From contig JAFKAC010000005.1 in assembly GCA_025766275.1 (NCBI GenBank), positions 496,001 through 560,000 of the forward strand: a stretch of DNA of 64,000 nt. Direction: 5' to 3'. The notes below the pieces were generated by a model. It had not been told where the DNA came from. It saw only the letters and a list, made by a program, of their open reading frames with translations, and searched no databases. Shown here piece by piece: positions 22,964-35,783 of this stretch (position 1 is the first letter of the stretch; each line of letters opens with the position of its first letter). Source of the stretch: Lactarius indigo (Eukaryota; Basidiomycota; Agaricomycetes; Russulales; Russulaceae). The position numbers and the translations under genes were made by a program.

Positions 22964-24058
22964 CTAGTCTTTCTTCAAATCTCGTTTCAGTACAAACACC
23001 TTCTCACCACCAGCTGAAGGAAGCTCCTGTGGCCGTAGACCCGCTACCGCGTCGGGTAAGGTCCGTCCCTTCGCCAAAACGATGTACATCTCTAGGCCAT
23101 CACCAACCTGGCAAGTGGGGCGTGATCGATACGGTCATCAATGGAGATGATTGGGGAATGGAAGCCTACCTCGATATGACGCTCCGTGGCGCTGGTGAAC
23201 GAGTCGATCACGATAGAAAGGACATCTGGTAATGGCAGGTGTGCCGGGTGTGGCGAGCCCTGCGCAGGTGTCTGGTTCTTGAAGTAGATCTTATCGAGAA
23301 GGACGGAGTTAGCAAGAGGTCCGGAAAATTCTCGGGGAGAGATCGGAGGGACAGAAAGAGAGGGCGAGTCGCGTGGTGTAGGGCAATCATTTCGACAGCG
23401 GTATACTCACCTGATTATCGAGGAAAGGTTGTACGAGAGACTGTGCCGCTCCTGCCGCACGACATGTCTCGCGTTCGTAGGATCCCACGGGATCAAAGGA
23501 ATAAACGGCGCCTGTACCTGTATATCATGCGGCGGTGAGGGCATGCTTGGCAGAGGTTGAGTGAACGAGCAAACCATCTTCCTCAATGCCGCCGAGAATG
23601 TTGTAGACATAGTATGGGAAGAAGCGTTGCGCGTAAAGCATGGTTTGAATTAGACGCGCAATCGCCCGCAGAGGCATGTCCTTTGCGTGAGCATGCCGAT
23701 ACCACTAGCAAAACAACATTAACAACATCCGCAGGGGGAGGGGGAGGGGAAAGTACCTCGAGTCTTTGCTTGACCTTTTTCACGAACATATTGCCGTCTG
23801 CAGCGAAGCCATTGACTGCGAGTACAGCCCGGTCGGTCCTGAAAGGGACGCGTCAGCAGGATGCGAGTCTATTGCGAGTTGTACGGCATACAATCTAAAG
23901 ACCTTGGGGGCATAGCGGGTCTGGATGCTGTAACCCTCACTTTGGCGGGTGTCGCCGGCGATGACCGTGAAGTCTGCGCCTGCGATTGCGAGGATTGTGC
24001 CACCATTTTCTGCATACGGGTTGAATTGTCTTTGTTGCGGATTTACGATAGCGGACAT
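22964..24058 (-). CDS. PRE7: 20S proteasome subunit beta6 (Pre7)
   Basis: Six coding exons: 24058-23892, 23838-23757, 23704-23575, 23517-23411, 23289-23170 and 23107-22964, giving 249 residues. Introns are 53, 52, 57, 121 and 62 bp; the fourth is unusually long for this window. Marks: [107 protein letters not shown]. This is a non-proteolytic beta subunit of the core particle. The ATG at 24058 lies two bases after an AG (CATGCCAG/AC) preceded by GTGCGT, so a 5' leader intron ending at 24061 is likely. An in-frame ATG at 24067 would then be spliced out. Confidence 0.92.
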
Positions 24059-26952
24059 GTCTGGCATGGGGATGGGAGGGGAGGGGATAGAAGGGGGAAA
24101 AGAATAGAGAACGGAAGAGCAAGAGAGGCTGATATACGCACCCCGACGCGCGTCATTGTAGCAAAGGGGACGACGAACTGCGGCCTTGTCGGAGTTTGAA
24201 TGCATCAGGCTTAGTTACTCCGGCCGGTGTCTACTTCCCTAGTGCGGCAATCTCCCGACGACTCCCCGGCTTATCTTATCTCTAAACAAGGTAATCCATC
24301 TCTTGGCTTCCCCATCTCCGCTTCCCCGGCATTCGGCCGTCCATCCTCTCCGGTGATTCTCACAACGATGCTCTCCTTGCGCTCTCACCGTTCTGGCCCG
24401 CTGCCTATCTTTCCCCGCTTTGCTCATGCCTCGCTCAGTCCACCTCGCTATGCAATCTCGCCTTGGCGTCATCATCATCTACTTTAGGCACCCCACCTCT
24501 TCACCACAGAACTGAGCCCGATCACTTCTTTTACGTCCTTGGCACTAAGCCATACGGTGGATTTAGGCCGCCTCATTAGGGCGCCAAAATACTCTCAGCA
24601 CCCAAAATTCCTTTTCTAGGCCCTTCCCCTCCACGCTTCTCTTGTCTTGACGTCCCTGGCCTCGACGGTGTGCGACTGCCTCCATCCTCTCGGTATTCAA
24701 TTCCTTTTTTCAACCCGAATAGACGTTATTCCCTCGCCCTTCGTAGCACAGCAGAGCTACCAAATGCGGTCACAGATGCGAAGCTAGCACCTCCGCTGCG
24801 AACATGTGCCCGGTGGCTGCAATGGAATGGTGCCCTCACAACCATATTTATTTGCGATCGTGATTTTGACGAACATGCAGTGCCCTCTGATTTGGTATCT
24901 CCGACCATTCTTGACCTGTGTTAATCTACGCCCTAAGCGTTGAAGTTCATAAGACCTCCTTGGGCGTAACTTCCACCCTCGAGGCGGTGACACATGGCGA
25001 CTCTTGGGCGCAAACATCCAAACGACCGTCACTCGGAGGTTCTGACCTGTGCTTCCTTTGTGCGCGGTGGGCATCCATCGCGCGGCTTTGGATTATAATC
25101 TTCGCAACGCGCAATTTTCCTCCTTCTGGCGCTTATGACATCCTCCCACCCATTCATGAGTGGGTTCGGAGTCAACCCTGCAATAAAGAGGCCATTTCTC
25201 TGCGTCTCTTCTTTTGGACCGTTACGGCACGTCTCAATAACTCCGTTATTCTCGCTTGCCGGCGGATGCAGTACGTATACGAACGATGCATCCAATCAGC
25301 GTCACTGGTGACGATCTGCCCTTACTTAGTTCACAAAAAAGGATGTAATTTAGAGTCGACTTGAAGAGTCGCCGCGGGCATTTCCCAATCACGGAACAGT
25401 CCGAATCCTAACAACAAATTTGTGTTTCTAGAGATTCCTGGTGCCACACGTGCGTCCAAAGACTCGTATACACCCCAGCATGGATTGGGGTAAGTACAGT
25501 AGAACATGCCAGATGGTGTCCCCTGATAGATCCGCCCGCATCTTGCAGTAATATTTCCCTCACCGCTCCATACATGGCTGCAGCCGATCCCCGGTTCGTG
25601 GCTCTCGGGTACTGATTCATGATCTGAGACTCGCGATGATGCTCCAATCACAAGTCCCGCGTTTTTTTTCCGGGAAAGCCCGTGGTGGTGCGGGTGTGTT
25701 GGCGGCGCCCGATTTTTGTTGAGGTATCATTCAATCTTTTTTTTTTTTCAAGTTCTCTCACTTTCCTCGACTGAAAACCGCCGTAATACACAGGAGGGCT
25801 TTCTCGTGCGAACACAGCAACTGAAGAAACGATCGTTCTCTCGGGGTAGATGGTGGGTGTCTTACGGTAATATTATGTCGAGTCTGGGCTGCTCTCTGCT
25901 CCCTGCCAACTTCGTTTCGAGCCCTGGATTTCGCGTGTTCAGTAGTCTTGAGCGCCGAACAAAAGGGTTTCACCGTGGCCAATAAACGAACGTGCATTCC
26001 TAGCTCATGCCCCATCGAAACAAGGCTACTGCGCCGTGACACAAACAACGCAATTATCTCAAAACTACACAGCTTCCGATGTACTACCACCTTGGAGAAA
26101 GAAAATAAACCAGAAAGGAAGCGAAGCAACACTGATGCAACGTGATTTGTTGCAGATGCAACCTCAAACCCGATAGGGACTTTCTTCGGTGTCACTATGT
26201 GCCACTTGCGCCACTTAGCACAAGTTATTTGGGCCGCAAATTGTACTGCACGCGGCGTACCCTAAATCAGAGCCTGCCTGTTGATTCTTCGCAGTCCATC
26301 GCGGCGACATGGGGGCGTGTGTTGCACGCGGCAATGGGAAATCTGCGCTGCACGGAGATTATACCGCAAGCACCGATCGCATTGACTATTCTACTTTTGG
26401 TTGGAGCTACTACTGTAATACCACTTCAACCCACCACCGACAGGGCATTTGGGACGAATTTACATTACATTTACGTGTAGCTGCGCGCTCGCCGGCCTGT
26501 ACTGGTTGACAGATATGGGTGTGGCATTTACAATGGATTAACCAGAGTGGCTCTCCCCAGCGATCCGTGCCATTTCCCCGCGGTTTCACCGAACTTTCGC
26601 CTTGTCCGAGCGCCGGCCTGCGCCGGCGTCCCGGCCAACAACTGATGTGAATGTAGTGTGGTCATGCATTCGATAAGTAGTAAGGGGAATGATGCTCGTC
26701 GAATGCGGGCCAATTCCTGTCGACACATTCAGTGGATATGGCTGGTTTCCACCGTCTCCCTCAATCGGTTATGCGTGCTATGCATGAGTCGCGTTGATTG
26801 TAACCCGTAGCATCGTACCCTAATTACTTTACGCGTACGACGACAACAACTCGTTGCTCTTTGCATCGGCGCCGGACTTCCGCACGGACTAATATTTCCC
26901 CACATGCATTACTGTACAGAATTACACGACATTGCGCATCCGGGGGCCGGAC
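24059..26952. other. Intergenic, no supported gene
   Basis: Nearly 2.9 kb. Frames of 148 residues (plus, 24918-25364) and 145 residues (minus, 25758-26195) have no recognisable motif or splice context. The first 200 bp should hold the PRE7 promoter; the last part is downstream of family copy 3. A T-run lies at about 25738-25749. Confidence 0.4.
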
Positions 26953-28476
26953 TTAGATCTGCGTGTGGGCCTCGAACCGCGCCACCACATCGGGCGGCAA
27001 GCAGCTCTTCGCGCCTGCGTCCCTCTTGTACGCGCGCAGCTCTCCGCCCTCGCACACGAGACTAAAGCTGCCGGCGGGGCCAGCCCCGCGCGCGATTGCA
27101 AGTTCCTGCACGACCTCAAGCAGGCTCGCGAGCCGCACGATCTGCGCGCTCGTCTCCCGACGCTGCGCCGAGATATCCGGCGCCTTCGCCGCCCCCTCTG
27201 CCACATCGTCCGTTATCCTTGTTACGGTGCGTGGTGGTCGACCGTCGAGCTGCCACTCGTGCAGCTGGGTGAACACGCCTCGCTCGTGCACGCCCATGTG
27301 CAGCGCTGGCGTTTGCGAGAGTGCTAGTTGTGGGTAGAGCTCGTTCCAGTCGAGCTGGTCGAGGAAGTATACGGAGCGTGAGGTCACCTCGACCAGGGCT
27401 TCTTGCGGAACTTGCGTCCCCGCACGGATGATGTCGATGACTGGCGATGACGACGACGTAGAAGTCTTTTGAGTCGTAGGGGTGCGGTGCCTGATGTTCA
27501 TGCCGCCGAGCGCGTCCGCTAGGTCGTCGACGGACGCAGGTGTCGTCTTCGGGACGTTGGAGGTCGCGGTAGGTAGACACGCGTCAACCTCGAACCGAAC
27601 TACCATCTTTACCCCGAGCATATCCTATTGAAGCACGTTTAACCCAAGGAAAGGGAAATACTGTGGCAGCTTACATATGTGATTGCCCGATGATGGCCCG
27701 ATGGGGGACAGCCTGGCGCGGCACGCGTCGTCGCGTCCTCAAAACCGAACCCGTAAGTGCGGCCGGTAGGCGGCTCGCGTGAGCGGCCCTCCCAGCGGCC
27801 CAGTATGACGGTCTTGGTCCCCACGAGCTGGACGTCGATCCTGAAGTCGCGCACCTCTCTGCCCGGCGATGGGTTGAGCCAGCGCAGGAGCTTGCGCAAG
27901 CCATTGCGGTCCGTGATGACGTCGACCGTCGGCCAATCGACGGGTGAGGCCGCCGTCTTGGGGCCGTGTATCTCGTCCGCGGCGGCGAAGAGGGGAAGCA
28001 TGGGATACTCGGACAGCCGTGCGCTGTTCTGGTCGACAAAAACGGAGCCGTCGTCGGGCTGTAGCGTGAATGGGACAGCACGCCCTGTCCATATAGCCGG
28101 CGAACCTGCAATGGTTTTGGTATCAGAAAAGAATGAAAATGATGTCGAAGGACGACGCACCCGGGACTACGATCGTCGGTTTGTCCGTGTCGACCCAATT
28201 ATACGACGCAACGTATTTCACGTTCTCGATGGGGAAATCCTCTGGCGTACTAGCGCGCGTTGGCTGAGGTATTGTCTCGATGATCTTGGAGGTGTCCAAG
28301 CCCTCTTTGATATTGACCTCGGGGAGCGCGTCACGACCAGGTTTGGCGGAGGCACCTCCCCGCCCCCCACGAGAACTGCGGAAGTAGTGGCTGTTTGCAT
28401 GGTCTGGCCTGTTGCGATTGCCACCACCGCGTGCAGCCGAACCAGTGAAGCTAGAGAAGCCGAGTTCGCGCGACAT
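26953..28476 (-). CDS. RG-rich protein of unknown function, family copy 3 (3 exons)
   Basis: Exons 28476-28161, 28105-27675 and 27624-26953 give 472 residues. Introns are 55 and 50 bp at the same two codons as copies 1 and 2 (donors GTGCGT and GTAAGC). N-terminal RG tail (GSRGGRGG, SSRGGRGG), then SYNWVD, VVPG, NGLRKLLRWLNPSPGR, LDQLDWNELYPQ, PPDVVARFE. More diverged than copies 1 and 2 are from each other. It lies next to SSR4 in the same orientation, and a relic of SSR4 lies in the same relative place beside copy 1, so this is probably the ancestral locus. Confidence 0.8.
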
Positions 28477-28541
28477 ATTCGAATGTGTGCTGGTTTAGAG
28501 TCGAGGGAGACGAATATCGAGGCAGGAGGTTGCAAGACCCA

Positions 28542-28648
28542 TTTATAAGACGGTGTTGAGCAGCGGCGAAGACGACGGTGGGAGCGAAGAGACGCGTGCA
28601 GCTGTACGTGTGTCGACGCTTTGGGGAGGGCCATCGCTGCGGCCGCAG
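28542..28648 (-). promoter_or_regulatory. Promoter of copy 3: TATA box and CTGCGGCCGCAG palindrome
   Basis: TATAAA on the minus strand at 28547-28542, 66 bp before the ATG at 28476. The palindrome CTGCGGCCGCAG is at 28637-28648, within the same 17-bp block (CATCGCTGCGGCCGCAG) as in the other two promoters. The surrounding promoter is otherwise clearly diverged. Confidence 0.55.
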
Positions 28649-29119
28649 GGGCGCAAGTGCCATTTCCGCATCCAAGCAAGGAGGCTGCGGCGTAGTAACG
28701 GGTGCGGACGTAATCGGTCTAGAATTGCAGAGACGGAGACACTCTAGCCCCTGCTTTGGCCAATTCGCTCGACTGTTCCGTTCGCTCGACGAAAGACGCC
28801 GCCACCAACGTCAGCCATCCTTTTACTAGACTTTGTATCCCTAATCGACGATCATGACATCTAGCCCGGTCTGAGTCTAGAACAGTGTTGCGCACCGAGA
28901 TGGGAGCAGAGATTACCGCATATCGGTTTTGCAAGGTAAAAGCTACTATTGGATTGGTCGCCGAACTGAGGACCCTTAACGTTGCCTCAAACTCAAAGAG
29001 AGACAGCGCCTCCGAGAAGAAAAGAAAGACAAGGATCACCACATCTTGGGATGCAATTTTCAAGGTAGAAGGTAGCCGCGAGACTGGACTAATAGATATG
29101 ATACGAATCATACAAATTC
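28649..29119. other. Intergenic between SSR4 and copy 3
   Basis: Holds the distal promoter of copy 3 and the SSR4 3' untranslated region. No reading frame of note. Confidence 0.4.
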
Positions 29120-30543
29120 TCAAGCCACGAATGTGCTCGATACCGCAGGAGTGGCAGCAGAGGCCTTGTCGATGTACATATCCGCACATTCTTCCTTTTC
29201 TCGCGCCATCGCCTTCCTCGCTGCAGACTTTTCTCGAAGCTCCTCGATTTCTTTCGTCAAGGCTTCCTGTAAGATGAAGTGAATCAGCTCCCTTTCACTA
29301 ACACAGGACATTGTGAGGGGAGAGGCAAGCGTACCACGCGACTTTCCAACTCGGTCTCTTCAAAAATGGAATATGGAGTTGAGGGCTTGGGCGGCTGTTT
29401 ATCGCCTGTATAGCGAGAACGCGTGGCGTTAATTACTCGGATGAAGGCGCTCTGGGTAACAAAACTGACCGAACGCAGCGTACGTGAACACTTCGTTCAT
29501 AAGTTCGTGGTTCCGCCTGTACCGCGTCAGCGCGAGGGTTCTAGTCGATATGTTCTCGAGCTCGTCAGCAGAGTCCTCCTCGTCAAGTCGCTGAGGCGGC
29601 GGCGGAGGCTGCCTCTGCACGCAAATCAGTCAGAGTCAAATATGTGAGACAAGATGACGCGACGCACCGGTCCTGGGTTCATGCTGGCACTGCGCTCGCG
29701 CTGGCTCCGACGCTCGAGCGCCTCCATCTCGCGGTTCTGCTGTGCGAGCATCGCCTGCGCGTCAGGCCGTCCGCTGACACCGATTCCGACCCCAACGCCA
29801 ACGTTGGGTGGCATTCCCCCGGCGATGGGACCCCCCGGGGGAATGCGCTGGCCTTGCCGTTCGCCAAGAACAAAGACAGCTGGCTCGTTGTGCGGGCGCA
29901 ATGGGTACTGCCGGACTGGCTGAGTTTGCAGAGGCGGTGGGACAGCTATTTGGTTAAGAATAAAATAAAAATAGCGTCGACGTGGCACAGAAAGCGAGTG
30001 AGGGACTAACGTATCGACTGCCCACGCGAATAGTGCACAAGGACGAGGAATGGATGGCCGCCCTTGACAAGACGATACCGTCTACGGACGCGCGAAGCGG
30101 CCATCTCCCCCGAAAGAGGGATAAAGCCATGACGTGCCTCGATGACTTCCAGTTCCTATCGACGAGAAAAGGGTGTTACAGGTGTTACGGATGGGGGGAA
30201 AAGGACCAACGTACGCGTCCGCCCTGAATAGGGATAGAATAGCGCTGCTCCGTCTCCAGGAATCTCACCCCATCCAGTGGGAAGTTAACGCCGCCCGGAA
30301 TAAAGAGGAGATAGATTTGGCCATCTGTGGCCGTGTTTGAGTGACACACGACGATGCGCGAGGAGGAAGTAGCGCACCCGGTGGTTTGTCGACGTAGCTG
30401 GGTTGAAATGCGATTTGTGTTGCGAGGCCGACCGCGCGGACAAGCATTTGAACGGCGACCTCATGCGTGAGCGACGAGTGCGGTGGTAAATTCTCTGGAA
30501 AACGGAGGCAAAGGCCTTCTGCTTGGTGATTCGTTGACGCAGA
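29120..30543 (-). CDS. SSR4: SWI/SNF and RSC complex subunit Ssr4
   Basis: Seven exons: 30543-30378, 30324-30215, 30155-30011, 29945-29668, 29614-29470, 29405-29335 and 29266-29120, giving 353 residues. All introns are 53-68 bp with GT-AG borders. Conserved Ssr4 N-terminal domain: LPPHSSLTHEVAVQMLVRA, DKPPDGQIYLLFIPGGVNFP, DGVRFLETEQRYSIPI, RELEVIEARHGFIP, SRVRRRYRLVKGGHPFLVLVHY. Then a Pro-rich linker, NREMEALERR, LALTRYRRNHELMNEVF, TPYSIFEETELE, and a short C-terminal coiled coil (EALTKEIEELREKSAARK). Nuclear ATP-dependent chromatin remodelling subunit. Divergent from the F-box gene; the two start codons are 61 bp apart. Confidence 0.9.
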
Positions 30544-30604
30544 CATGACCGCGTCCGAGAGAGGGTGGTGCCTCCTTCCCTTTTCGCTGCTTCGACTGGA
30601 ACAA
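30544..30604. promoter_or_regulatory. 61-bp shared SSR4 - F-box divergent promoter
   Basis: Gap between the SSR4 ATG (minus, 30543) and the preferred F-box ATG (plus, 30605). An in-frame ATG at 30545 would make the two coding regions touch, so the downstream ATG is preferred. No TATA box is evident. Confidence 0.45.
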
Positions 30605-32361
30605 ATGGACGACTCGCCGAGAGATTTACTCAAAATCTTGCCCAATGAACTGATCACAAATATCCTCGCGGCGCTGCATTATCGGGACCTTGCCTCTTGC
30701 ACCCAAGTGCGTCTTCGGTTTTTTCCAATCCCACTGTGACGACTAGCTGAGCGCGGTCCTAACAGGTGTGCAGGTGCATGGCCGATATTATCCGAGGTTC
30801 TGCTTTATTGCAGTATCACATCGAGCTGGGAAGGTGCGACATGAACGATGGACCTCTGAGCACTCTGTCTATTCCCGAGCGTAGGGAAAGATTACAGGCC
30901 TACGATGATGCCTGGAGGAGTCTTCGCTGGTCAGCCTGCGTAAACGTGTTGAACATCCCCAATCATGAATACAATGAAATGAGCATCGCTCCGGGTGGCA
31001 TTCTCATTTTTATCTCTGGGAGAGAAAGCAAGATCATCGTTGTGCAAATTCCGTCCAACCTGCGTGGTATCCCTATGCGACAATGGGAACTTAAGCTTTC
31101 TTCGGTTCCACGCGAATGTGCTCTTGACCCTTCCGAGGATATTCTCGTCATATTGCGGGAAGATGAGTTAGTGGCTTTAGGCCCTATTGTACCCTGTGCT
31201 TATCCCCACGTCTTGCAGATGCTACCTTCAGTTTTTATCGCTCAGCACTGGAAAACCCCATCCCCTAGCCGCCGTCCCTCCCCTTTGTGACCACATTTCC
31301 ATCTTCCGTTCTATAGAACTCGTGGACATTCACGTAACTCAAAATCATTTCGCCCTCCTGATAATAAACCAACGACTCAGGGTTTGGAATTGGAAAACTG
31401 GACGAATATTGCTGGTACGTTAGAGGGCCACCACGAAAAACGTGAGAAGGGGGTTCCTGACTTAAACAAGGACATCACTCCCAAGAACGTCAGGAGCGTA
31501 TCCTTTCTCCCGGAGAATCGTATCTTACTTGCTACTACATGCGCGGATGACTTTGCCACGGAAGCAAACCCCAACGAACTAAGGAATTGCCCGGCTCTGG
31601 TGATGTATAGCTTGGATCAACCGTCTGCTTCGCAGCAACAGGGAGCTGCCGCCCTTCCGATCGCCGTCTTTGCTCTCGAAATCGGGCACGATATCATTCC
31701 CACCCACCTATCACTTTATTATTACTTCAACACTCACCCCTATTCCCACAGCGTCGCCGTCCCGTTCTTCAGCACTCCAATGGATCTAATCGCCCTCCAA
31801 GTGTCTGGTACACTCAAGGACGATCAAAGCATCGTGCTTGGCCACATTCTCCTCATACCCCTGGTCAGACTCACGTCGCACATTAGTGGTTCCACTGCTA
31901 CTGATACACGAACGCGGTACATCCCATGGAACGACTGGGGATCCATTGGGATTCGGCGGGTCCCAGACCCAAACTTATCGGGGTACTTCCGGGACGCGCT
32001 TTCGGGCTCGCAGTTCATCCCCCGCCCTGAAACGGGGGATTTGGTAGATATCTGGGACTTCAGTCGCGCAGGTGTAGCGCTTGATCCGCGGCGATGTGAC
32101 CGCGAATCATTGCCTTGTGTGCAGAAACAACTGGTACTCCCGAGTCAGATTGAGGAGAGTGTCATTGCGAGGATCAGTGAGGACGCGATCGTGATACACG
32201 AGGCACGTAAAATTTATCTTCGACTTATGTTTCAACTAATTCGTGCCCACTGCGACGCCTTCAGTTCCGTGCGGATGAACAGAGGGTTTACCTCTTCGTT
32301 TTCTAGGGTTCTGTCGGGCCAGGCCGGCTTGTTGAAGCATATCCGCATGTGGAACTACTGA
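30605..32361 (+). CDS. F-box protein
   Basis: Four exons: 30605-30706, 30766-31166, 31219-31414 and 31471-32361, giving 529 residues. Introns of 59, 52 and 56 bp; donors GTGCGT, GTTAGT, GTACGT. The F-box is at residues 5-45: DLLKILPNELITNILAALHYRDLASCTQVCRCMADII, with the first intron inside it at the usual place before VCR. The rest looks like a degenerate beta-propeller as in many agaricomycete F-box proteins: a short SLSTGKPHPLA turn and LRVWNWKTGRILL near residue 225, then unlabelled sequence. It would act as the substrate adaptor of an SCF ubiquitin ligase; the target is unknown. The acceptor at 31470 is chosen by frame and a CTGACTT branch-like site. Confidence 0.8.
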
Positions 32362-32933
32362 GCAAGGCTGGCGGCATGCCCGGTGGTGACTTGCATTGAG
32401 GAAGCGAATGAAGCGCAGGTCGATGCAATAAGTTGTACTGTACAACTAAGTTAGTCACCCTTCTAGACCCAATAGAGCTGTGAGTTGACGACCAGGCGCC
32501 TGCCTGCATTGTCTCAGATCGAACGATCCACATGACTTCGATCACTGGGTGGACCTGATGGCAGTGTTGACAGCACGCCAGCCGATCACTTCGACATGCA
32601 GGTCTCGTCAGACCAAGGGCTTACTGTACACGGCACTTACTCGGACTCAGAGACAGGGGAACGGGGCTGTCCCAGGTATTCTTTCGACTTGAAGAGAACC
32701 TCTGAAGAGGATTGCAAACCCCTTATGTGTCCCAACGTTAAATACCGTCGGGATGGGATTTGGAGCGCCACGCGTCGGTCACGATGACTCACGGATACGC
32801 CCCTGGCAGCCTAAGATCACCGTGGTGACAATTGATACTTCGCTTGTCTCCACGTCTTCTCACCGGCATTGTTTGTCTTTTCTCGCCTGTCGGGTGCCCC
32901 ATATCAGTTGGACATTCTTCTCCTTCCCCCGTC
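32362..32933. other. Intergenic, no gene seen
   Basis: Between the F-box gene and the DUF6535 gene. No supported frame. Pyrimidine-rich sequence just before 32934 (TTCTTCTCCTTCCCCC) fits a fungal promoter. Confidence 0.4.
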
Positions 32934-35783
32934 ATGACTGAGCCCACAGAATCAATTCATCGTGACCTTGAAGCGCAGGTCGACGGTCCACCGGCCCAAG
33001 GTGCGTGTTCACTGTGCATTTTGTTGTCACACCAACCTCACGATGACAGAAGAAGAAGTGATAGAAGAGGTATCTCCTGCAGAGAGGCTAGACACAGACG
33101 AGAAGCTTGTACCACCAACAAGTCCGGAGGATGTCCAACCTCTCAACGACAACCGTGTCGTCCCTGCCGAATCCCACGACCGCGACATGGACGAGTACGA
33201 CGAAAGAGCGACCAAGTTTTGGTCCGTGTATGTACAGGAGGCCGAGAGCCACGACAAGGCCCTGATCGAGACATGGAAGGACGACATGGAGGGAATCATC
33301 ATTTTCGTGCGTCTGCCGTAACTCGTCCCTGGTCGTGATCAAACATGACTGACAATGGGTTGTCCGCCATTTCCTCCCTATGATAGGCCGGTTTGTACTC
33401 GGCTAGCTTGACCGCCTTCCTGCAGCAGAGTTTTCCAAACTTGACCCCAAATTATGCGCAGCAGAGCGCGTACTACTCGCAACAGTCCGTGGTCCTACTG
33501 GCGCAGATCTCTGCACAGCTCGCTGCGAGCGGTTCGCCGCCGCCTGCTTCAATTCCACTGCCAAAGTCCTTCCCGGATTTCCATCCCGCGTCATCAGACG
33601 TCAGAGTGAACGTGTTCTGGTTCATGAGCCTGGTTTTCAGTTTGACTTCGGCTCTCGCCGCAACGATCGTCCAGCAATGGGTCCGCGACTACATGCACGT
33701 CTTCCAGAGGTACAACCATCCCCTCAAGCGTGCGCGAGTGCGACAGTTCCTCTACGAGGGTGCGGAAAAGTGGTACATGCCGGTGGTAGTTGAGGCTGTC
33801 CCCGCGCTCATCCATGTTTCACTCTTCTTGTTCTTCATTGGACTCGCGGACTACCTCTTCAGCATAAACACTGCCACGGCGACCACCACGACGATCATGA
33901 TCACCATCTGTGCCGCCCTTTATCTCTGGTGCATCATCGCCCCCGTCCACGACGCCCAATCGCCCTACCAGAGCCCACTGTCCGGGATCTTCTGGGCACT
34001 CTTCCAAATCATCCGCGGCCGGACCCACCGGGACCATAGCACAGGCGGTGCACGCAAACGTATCAGCACCAACATGACAGACGGCCGCGTGCAGCTGGCT
34101 ATGGACGAATCCGACGACCGCAAGAAACGGGACGCGCGCGCGATCCGTTGGGTAGTTGATAACCTCACAGAAGACAGCGAGCTGGAGCCGTTCGTTATTG
34201 GCGTCCCCGGCTCGTTCAATTCCAATTGGGGCAAAAAGGTCTGGGAGGTCGTCGCAGCGGATGACGATAACAGAAGCAGCGGCGGTGGCGCCAGTACTCC
34301 GCAGCCGAACGAGGTGACGGAACTTGCGGTCGTATCGCGCAGTCCCGGTGGTCCTCCCTCGTTGCCCATGCTCACACAACGCGAGAATACGATTGGGGAC
34401 CTCAGCGGTCGTATCACGCGCCTCCTGAAGACGTGCACTGACCCCGGCGTCTTGCCGACGGAGGAAGCGCGGCGCAAGCGCGCCCGCGCGTGCGTGGATG
34501 CCTCCTTATCCTTTGTACTCTCCATCGACGACGACTGGGAGTGGTTCGCCGAACCCGAGATCATGTCACAGGCTCTCACCTACCTTGGCGACGTTGAGAG
34601 AATTCGCGAACCGACGGCCCCCGGCTTTGACGCGGCATTCGCGGTACGCTGGACGTGCATGGCCCTCGTGGCCGTGCGCAGGATGCTGAACGCGCCGGCG
34701 GTGCGGGCCGCGGCGCGGCACGTCATCACCTGTCTCGCCGAGGTGCGCGGGGAGAACGGTGGGGACGAGGACGAGGTGGCGGCTAAGACGACAGGGATTA
34801 TCGACCGTCACCTGAAGAGCGGATGGGAAGCGGCGGACATCTTGCGCACTGCCCTCAGTCGCGAGGTAGAACCCGATAAGATGGAGGAGATGTTTTTGGA
34901 GACCTTGGGAGAATCCCAAGCTGCCATCAAGGACCTTGGAGATGCGTGGAACTCACTTGGCTGGGCGGACAAGGCCGACGAGGCAATCATCGACCTCGTG
35001 CGGACTATGGTATTCACCACAGGCGGCGTGCTCGGCTACCTTCCTACAGCAGTCCTCTCATGGGCCCATGATTCCCGTCGAAAGCCGGATGTTGGGATGC
35101 GCGCAGCGCCCCTACACCTGATGCCCCAGTTCCTCCCTCCTCGATTGCTTACTCAGCGGTTATGGATCTGCGTCTTGGCATTGCGAAACATCGCCACCGC
35201 GGATTGGGGTGCCAGCCCTTATCAGCCAAAGGCGTTGGGAGACTTATGCGCGCCAGAAATGGACGTCTCGGAAATTAGGCGGGTCATGGACCCAACCCCA
35301 ACTCCCATGAAGGCCCAGTTCTGGCGCCTACAGGACCTGCGCGACGGCGGCTTCGTGTTCATGCTCGAGCTATTCATGGCCGCAGTCCGTGCCAGTAAGG
35401 TCTCGCTACATCACTCTTCGCGACCCCTCTTCATTGGGACCTTCAAGAGCCTCACGTCCGACTGGAAGGAGCATCGAGACGCTCCGGGTACGCAACGCCT
35501 TCTGGTCCACCTCCTCCAACAGGTGCTCCCGAAAAATGACGAGACGCCTGCCGAGGACGTCCCCGCGTACATCGTCGACAAGTTCCTGACCTTCATAGGG
35601 GAGATGTTGGCTGGGAAGAAAGGTACCCATGTCACCGAGGCCCTTCAACTCATCGGGGAGTTTGTCGAGTTCCGTGGCGGGACACACGCCGTCGCACAGG
35701 ATGCTCTACTGACGATTTCGCCCCCAAAACCGCCGAGGCCACCGAAACGACATCGCAGTGCTCCTCATACAGACGCATCCTAA
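32934..35783 (+). CDS. DUF6535-type membrane protein
   Basis: Three exons: 32934-33000, 33050-33306 and 33387-35783, giving 906 residues; introns 49 and 80 bp. The N-terminus is acidic. Then comes the domain seen in many agaricomycete proteins: KFWSVYVQEAESHDKALIETW, IIFAGLYSASLTAFL, then VNVFWFMSLVFSLTSALAA (about residues 183-200), HPLKRARVRQFLYEG, and two more membrane spans near 245-265 and 277-295, ending at IIAPV. The remaining 600 residues are soluble, with a Gly/Ser-rich linker near residue 400 and helical sequence after. Biochemical role unknown. The family is often amplified in mushrooms; only one copy lies here. Confidence 0.85.

Noticed and set aside
24918..25364. 148-codon plus-strand frame
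   Set aside because: No motif, no splice continuation, amino-acid composition random-like.
30330..30380. Apparent frameshift in SSR4 between DKPPG and VCHSN
   Set aside because: A 53-bp intron (30377-30325, GTGCGC...CCACAG) removes it and restores DKPPDGQIYLLF as in the family.
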